A DNA stretch of 64,000 nucleotides from RPQJ01 sp963706535 (lineage in GTDB: Bacteria > Pseudomonadota > Gammaproteobacteria > Steroidobacterales > Steroidobacteraceae): NCBI GenBank assembly GCA_963706535.1, contig CAVPMU010000010.1:62001-126000 (forward strand). The letters run 5' to 3'. Positions within the stretch are counted from its first letter, which is position 1; every line of letters starts with the position of its first letter. A model generated the notes under the pieces. It did not search any database. It saw only the letters and a list, made by a program, of their open reading frames with translations, and was not told the DNA's origin. Made by a program: the position numbers and the translations under genes. Shown here one piece after another: positions 60,548 to 64,000 of the stretch.

Positions 60548-62570
60548 TAGCCGATCTTCGCCGATTCGCTGATGGACTGAGCGGATTTCGTGGCTAAGCG
60601 GGCTGCGCGGGCATTGATTGGGCGGGGTTTTTCAGGGCGTCGCGCGGCGCACAGGGCTGTAGTGAAGACCTTGCTTCTGGTCAGCCGATGTGGCGCGCGG
60701 ATAATGTCGTTCTGCAATGTTTCTGCGCGCCACGACCCGCAAGAAGGATGGCAAGGTTCACCGCTATTTCTCGGTGGTGGAGAACCGCCGCGTCGCGGGT
60801 GGCCGGGTGGTGCAACGCCATGTGCTGTATCTGGGCGAGATCAACTCCTCGCAAGAACTGGCTTGGCGGCGCTCGATCGAAGTGATCGAAGAGGGCGTCG
60901 ATGCGCCGCGCACTGTGGCGCTGTTTCCCGAGGATCGGATGGAGGGTCTGCTGCCCGACGCCTCGATCGTGACGGTAAAGCTTTCGGGAATGCGGCTGCG
61001 ACATCCGCGGCAGTGGGGTGCGTGCTGGCTGGCGCTGAGTCTTTGGCAGCAGCTGGGGCTGCATGAGTTCTTCGCCGCTCGACTGCCGCGCTCCCGTAAA
61101 GGCACGCGCTGGGACGGCGTGCTGTGCGTGCTGGTGACGTATCGGCTGATCAGCCCGGGCAGCGAGTGGCGGCTGCACCGGGAGTGGTTTGGGCGCACGG
61201 CGCTCTGCGATCTGCTCGGCGCAGATGCGGGCTGGGCCGATCCGCACGTGCTGTATCGGTGTCACGATCGGCTGCTCGAGCACAAGCGCGCGCTGTTCAC
61301 GCATCTGACCGAGCGCTGGCGCGACCTGTTCAATGCCTGCTACGAGGTGCTGCTGTACGACCTGACGAGCACGTACTTCGAGTCCGATCCGCCGCTCGAC
61401 GAGGACGACAAACGCCGTCACGGTTACTCGCGCGATCACCGTCCCGACTGCGTGCAGATCGTGATCGCGCTGATCGTGACGCCCGACGGGCTGCCGATCG
61501 CCTACGAAGTGCTGCCCGGCAACACCGGCGATGCCACGACGCTGCGCGCGTTCCTGGCGAAGATCGAGCATCAGTACGGTCGCGCCCAGCGCATCTGGTG
61601 CATGGATCGCGGGATCCCGACCGAGGCGGTGCTCGCCGAGATGCGCGCCAGCGACCCGCCGATCCAGTACCTGGTCGGCACGCCAAAGGGCCGGCTCAAT
61701 CGGCTCGAAGCGGCGCTGCTGCTGAAGCCCTGGCGCGAGGCGCGAGCCGGTGTGAAGGTCAAGCTCCTGCCCGAAGACGGCGAGCTGTACGTCTACGCCG
61801 AGAGCCACGATCGCATCGCCAAGGAGCGCTCGATGCGCCGACGCTTGCTGAAATGGCTGTGGGCCCGTCTGGCGCAGCTGCAGGCGATGACGCTGACCCG
61901 CGATGCGCTGCTGATGAAGCTCGGCAGTGCGCAGAGCAAGGCACCCGCCGCGTGGCGAGTGATCGACGTGCGGGTCGATGAGCAGCACGCCACGTTCACG
62001 TATCGTCTGAATCGCGCCAAGCTCAAGCAGGTCCGGCGTCGCGAGGGGCGCTACCTGCTGCGCACCAACTTGACCGAGACCGATCCGGTGAAGCTGTGGA
62101 ACACCTACCTGCAGCTGGTGCAGGTCGAAGCCGCGTTCCGCACGCTGAAGGGCGATCTGGCCATCCGCCCGATCTTCCATCAGCTCGAGTCACGCATCGA
62201 AGCGCACGTGTTCGTCGCCTTCCTCGCCTACTGCCTGTACATCACGCTGACTCGACAACTGGCAGCGCAGGCCCCGGGGCTCACCGCGCGCAGTGCGCTG
62301 GAGAAGTTCGCCGCCGTGCAAATGGTCGACGTGCATCTGCCGACCACCGACGGGCGCGAGCTGATCCTGACGCGCTACAGCGAGCCCGAACCGGATCTGC
62401 AGCTGTTGCTCGACCGCCTGCAGCTCGTCTTGCCCGCACAACCCAAGCCGCGTATCACCCGCGCCGAACTCTCCACCGCCACCGCCGTGTAGTGAAGACC
62501 CTCAGGCTCTGCCCACGCAGAATCAATCACTTGCCTTCGACCAAAGCCCGAATCGGCGAAGATCGGTTAG
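60548..62570 (+). mobile_element. IS1634-family insertion sequence
   Basis: The element is about 2.02 kb. The left end TAGCCGATCTTCGCCGATTC and the reverse complement of the right end TAACCGATCTTCGCCGATTC form 20-bp or longer inverted repeats with one mismatch. CCT on both sides (60545-60547, 62571-62573) is the apparent target duplication, confirmed by restoration of the NucS-like reading frame. GTAGTGAAGACC occurs on both sides of the transposase gene (near 60658 and 62490) inside the element. Confidence 0.88.
60717..62492 (+). CDS. IS1634-family transposase
   Basis: A 591-residue DDE transposase with the family's long insert. The start at 60717 (MFLRATTRKKDGKVHRYFSVVENRRV) is the typical N-terminus. 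Core motifs: EVLLYDLTSTYFESDP (first D), HRPDCVQIVIALIVTPDGLPIAYEVLPGNTGDATTLRAFL, RIWCMDRGIPTEAVLAEM (second D) and NTYLQLVQVEAAFRTLKGDLAIRPIFHQLESRIEAHVFVAFLAYCLY (E). Everything looks intact, so it could be active. It is in the same orientation as the gene it interrupts. Confidence 0.94.
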   Translation: MFLRATTRKKDGKVHRYFSVVENRRVAGGRVVQRHVLYLGEINSSQELAWRRSIEVIEEGVDAPRTVALFPEDRMEGLLPDASIVTVKLSGMRLRHPRQWGACWLALSLWQQLGLHEFFAARLPRSRKGTRWDGVLCVLVTYRLISPGSEWRLHREWFGRTALCDLLGADAGWADPHVLYRCHDRLLEHKRALFTHLTERWRDLFNACYEVLLYDLTSTYFESDPPLDEDDKRRHGYSRDHRPDCVQIVIALIVTPDGLPIAYEVLPGNTGDATTLRAFLAKIEHQYGRAQRIWCMDRGIPTEAVLAEMRASDPPIQYLVGTPKGRLNRLEAALLLKPWREARAGVKVKLLPEDGELYVYAESHDRIAKERSMRRRLLKWLWARLAQLQAMTLTRDALLMKLGSAQSKAPAAWRVIDVRVDEQHATFTYRLNRAKLKQVRRREGRYLLRTNLTETDPVKLWNTYLQLVQVEAAFRTLKGDLAIRPIFHQLESRIEAHVFVAFLAYCLYITLTRQLAAQAPGLTARSALEKFAAVQMVDVHLPTTDGRELILTRYSEPEPDLQLLLDRLQLVLPAQPKPRITRAELSTATAV

Positions 62571-62629
62571 CCTGATCGCGTATCGAGTGCAGTTCTCGTT
62601 CGAAAAGGCATCGATCTGAGCGCTCGATG

Positions 62630-62770
62630 ATGGACTACGAGGAACTCAAGGAGCGGTATCGGGCGGAGCGGGACGGGTATCTGATGAACCTGTCGTTGCG
62701 GGTGCATCGGGCGCTGTCGTGCTGCCACCGGGCCGGGCAGCTCGCGCGGGGTGACGGGCTCATCGGGTGA
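62630..62770 (+). pseudogene. N-terminal remnant of a HEPN/DUF-type gene
   Basis: A 46-codon frame starting MDYEELKERYRAERDGYLMN, then LSLRVHRALSCCHRAGQLARGDGLIG and a stop. The MDYxxLKxRYRxxRDGYPxNLSLRVHRALSWLxRAE pattern begins much longer proteins of the HEPN-like type that I recall from many genomes. The loss of everything after about residue 42 suggests a 5' fragment left by deletion. It begins 10 bp after the true end of the NucS-like gene, so the two were probably partners. Confidence 0.45.
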
Positions 62771-63168
62771 GCCCCTGCACCACTAAAGTCGTGTTGGGGG
62801 GATGCCAGAGACTGGATCCAAATGCCTCGAACTGTGACGGGGGTCAGGTTCAGCCGGGGGTATTGGTGGTTCAATTGGACCACGCGCAAGGGAGGGCAAA
62901 CTGGACGGACACATGGAGGTGTGTCCGAGGGGTGAGAGTTTGCCTGCGCGACCATGTGCGGCTCCGTGGGTGCAGTGTCAAAGAAGGAAGAAGAAATGTG
63001 GACGACGACAAGCGCACCAGGTCGATCACATGAGTCTGGAGCGGCCGGACATGCGGAATGCGAAGGATTCGGAGGAGTTCTGATTGAACACGGGTCCGAC
63101 GTGCGTCCGGACGTTCTGTCGCCGGCACTATGCCTGGTCTGAGGTGTACGGCCTGATTGGGGGTGTTC
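62771..63168. other. Intergenic region without recognisable gene
   Basis: Nearly 400 bp. A 56-codon frame from the ATG at 62913 to 63083 (MEVCPRGESLPARPC to MRNAKDSEEF) lacks any family resemblance. No terminator or repeat is evident. It probably contains decayed sequence and the promoter of the next gene. Confidence 0.35.
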
Positions 63169-64000
63169 ATGTTCTGTCCGAAGTGCGGGAACGAGATTCA
63201 TAGGGCGAGCCTGTTCTGCGCCAGTTGCGGCACGCGACCTAGTGAGATGGGCGTCCCACCAACGGGTGATGCCACTCCCACGTTCGGCGCGCCGGTGACG
63301 TCATCCGGTGAAGCATGGGTTCCGCCAGCGACTGGCAGTGCGGTGGGCACTGTCGATGACGTATATGCAGCGTTCTGGCGGCGCATGGTGGCCGCGGTCC
63401 TCGATTCGGTAGTCCTGTGGCTGGGTATGGTGATCATCGTCGTCGTAATGGCGGCAATCGGCTCGGGCGACGGGGAGGGCGGCGCACTGGTCTTCCCAAT
63501 CTCGCTCGCGGGTGCATGGCTGTACTCGGCGCTCATGGAGAGTTCGAGTCGCCAGGCCACGCTCGGCAAGTTGGCGTTGGGGATCAAGGTGTCGGATCTG
63601 AACGGTCAGCGCATCGGCTTCGGGCGAGCCACGGGGCGACACTTCGGCAAGTTGATTTCGTCCATCACACTCTGCATCGGCTATGTGATGGCCGGGTTCA
63701 CCCGGCGCCGCCAAGCCCTGCACGACAAGATCGCGGGAACACTGGTCGTGACGCAGACCGCGAACGCGGAGCAGGTCGCGACAGCTCCGTTCGCGCCAAA
63801 GGTCGCGGGCTGGGCGGTCGTGCTGCTGGTTCTGGTGGGCGTTGGAATTCCGGGCATAGGCGTGCTGGCCGCCATCGCCATTCCGGCTTACCAGGACTAC
63901 ACAATCCGGGCGCAGGTCGCTGACGGCCTCACGTCGGCGGCGGAGTACAAAGCGGCCGTGGCCGAGGCCGCTGCGAGCGGTCTGGATTGGCAAGAGATCA
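63169..64000 (+). CDS. Zinc ribbon - RDD - pilin-like membrane protein, partial
   Basis: At least 277 codons; runs off the right edge. The start at 63169 opens a zinc ribbon (MFCPKCGNEIHRASLFCASCG, two CxxC pairs). A Pro/Thr/Gly linker (24-60) follows, then an RDD-type membrane domain with AAFWRRMVAAVLDSVVLWLGMVI (Arg-Asp), ESSSRQATLGKLALGIKVSDLNG and GRHFGKLISS, RRQALHDKIAGTLVV. At about 205-250 lies a further helix, GVLAAIAIPAYQDYTIRAQVADG, which closely resembles the N-terminal helix of type IV pilins and is followed by pilin-like sequence. RDD proteins are poorly understood membrane proteins. The pilin-like tail is the notable part. It may belong to the accessory region or mark its end. 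Confidence 0.82.
   Translation, partial: MFCPKCGNEIHRASLFCASCGTRPSEMGVPPTGDATPTFGAPVTSSGEAWVPPATGSAVGTVDDVYAAFWRRMVAAVLDSVVLWLGMVIIVVVMAAIGSGDGEGGALVFPISLAGAWLYSALMESSSRQATLGKLALGIKVSDLNGQRIGFGRATGRHFGKLISSITLCIGYVMAGFTRRRQALHDKIAGTLVVTQTANAEQVATAPFAPKVAGWAVVLLVLVGVGIPGIGVLAAIAIPAYQDYTIRAQVADGLTSAAEYKAAVAEAAASGLDWQEI

Noticed and set aside
62913..63083. 56-codon frame as a gene
   Set aside because: It has no family resemblance and biased composition, and it lies in a decayed stretch; evidence is too weak.

Overview
The window is 64 kb of high-GC, densely packed bacterial chromosome. Gene content (NirS, qNOR, NnrS and a Dnr-type regulator, TonB receptor, PhhA, moa/moe genes, RAYT transposase with REP palindromes) points to a denitrifying gammaproteobacterium, perhaps of the Steroidobacteraceae/Nevskiales type. 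The taxon is inferred from gene style only; there is no rRNA in the window.

Layout. 1-3.0 kb: 5' end of a MetY-type sulfhydrylase, a haem/haemoglobin-type TonB receptor and a cupin. 3.1-15.1 kb: a denitrification block, all on the minus strand: nirS (with an extra N-terminal cytochrome c domain), a RAYT transposase between REP palindromes, dnr, a SirB-like membrane protein, nnrS, quinol nitric oxide reductase, a large secreted Tyr/Gly-rich protein and hemN. FNR/DNR boxes (TTGAY-N4-RTCAA) lie upstream of nirS, norZ and hemN, so the regulator encoded here probably controls the block. 15.2-26.3 kb: ferredoxin-NADP reductase, tesB, a broken cytochrome c locus, a DUF748 protein, a lipoprotein hydrolase whose start codon lies in a REP element, a GlcD-like oxidase and a thioredoxin-DsbD fusion. 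26.3-31.7 kb: the Anbu proteasome-like operon (ATP-grasp, alpha-E, transglutaminase, Anbu), followed by a large glutamine amidotransferase. 32-52.5 kb: housekeeping genes including GH31, photolyase, htpX, CHAD, an acyl-CoA dehydrogenase-proB-proA run, a molybdopterin operon ending in a MoaE-MoeB-rhodanese fusion, phhA and mmsA.

At 52.5 kb a tRNA-Arg followed by a long perfect hairpin marks the start of an accessory region. It holds an AAA ATPase (DUF3696 type) plus a split PIN-like gene, an MFS transporter, three different insertion sequences (ISAzo13, IS4 and IS1634 types; ends and target duplications located) and a NucS-like nuclease gene cut by the IS1634 element. The window ends in a zinc ribbon-RDD-pilin fusion gene.

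The most unexpected signal is a pair of related intergenic elements (about 35.48-35.79 kb and, inverted, 50.86-50.67 kb). Each has a conserved block, a possible promoter with 17-bp spacing, a boxA-like antitermination motif and then a short array of palindromic TTCAGCTGAA-type repeats. One array has a 34-bp period. They look like transcribed, antiterminated repeat arrays and match nothing I recognise. The ATPase/PIN pair is the best candidate for a new defence system.
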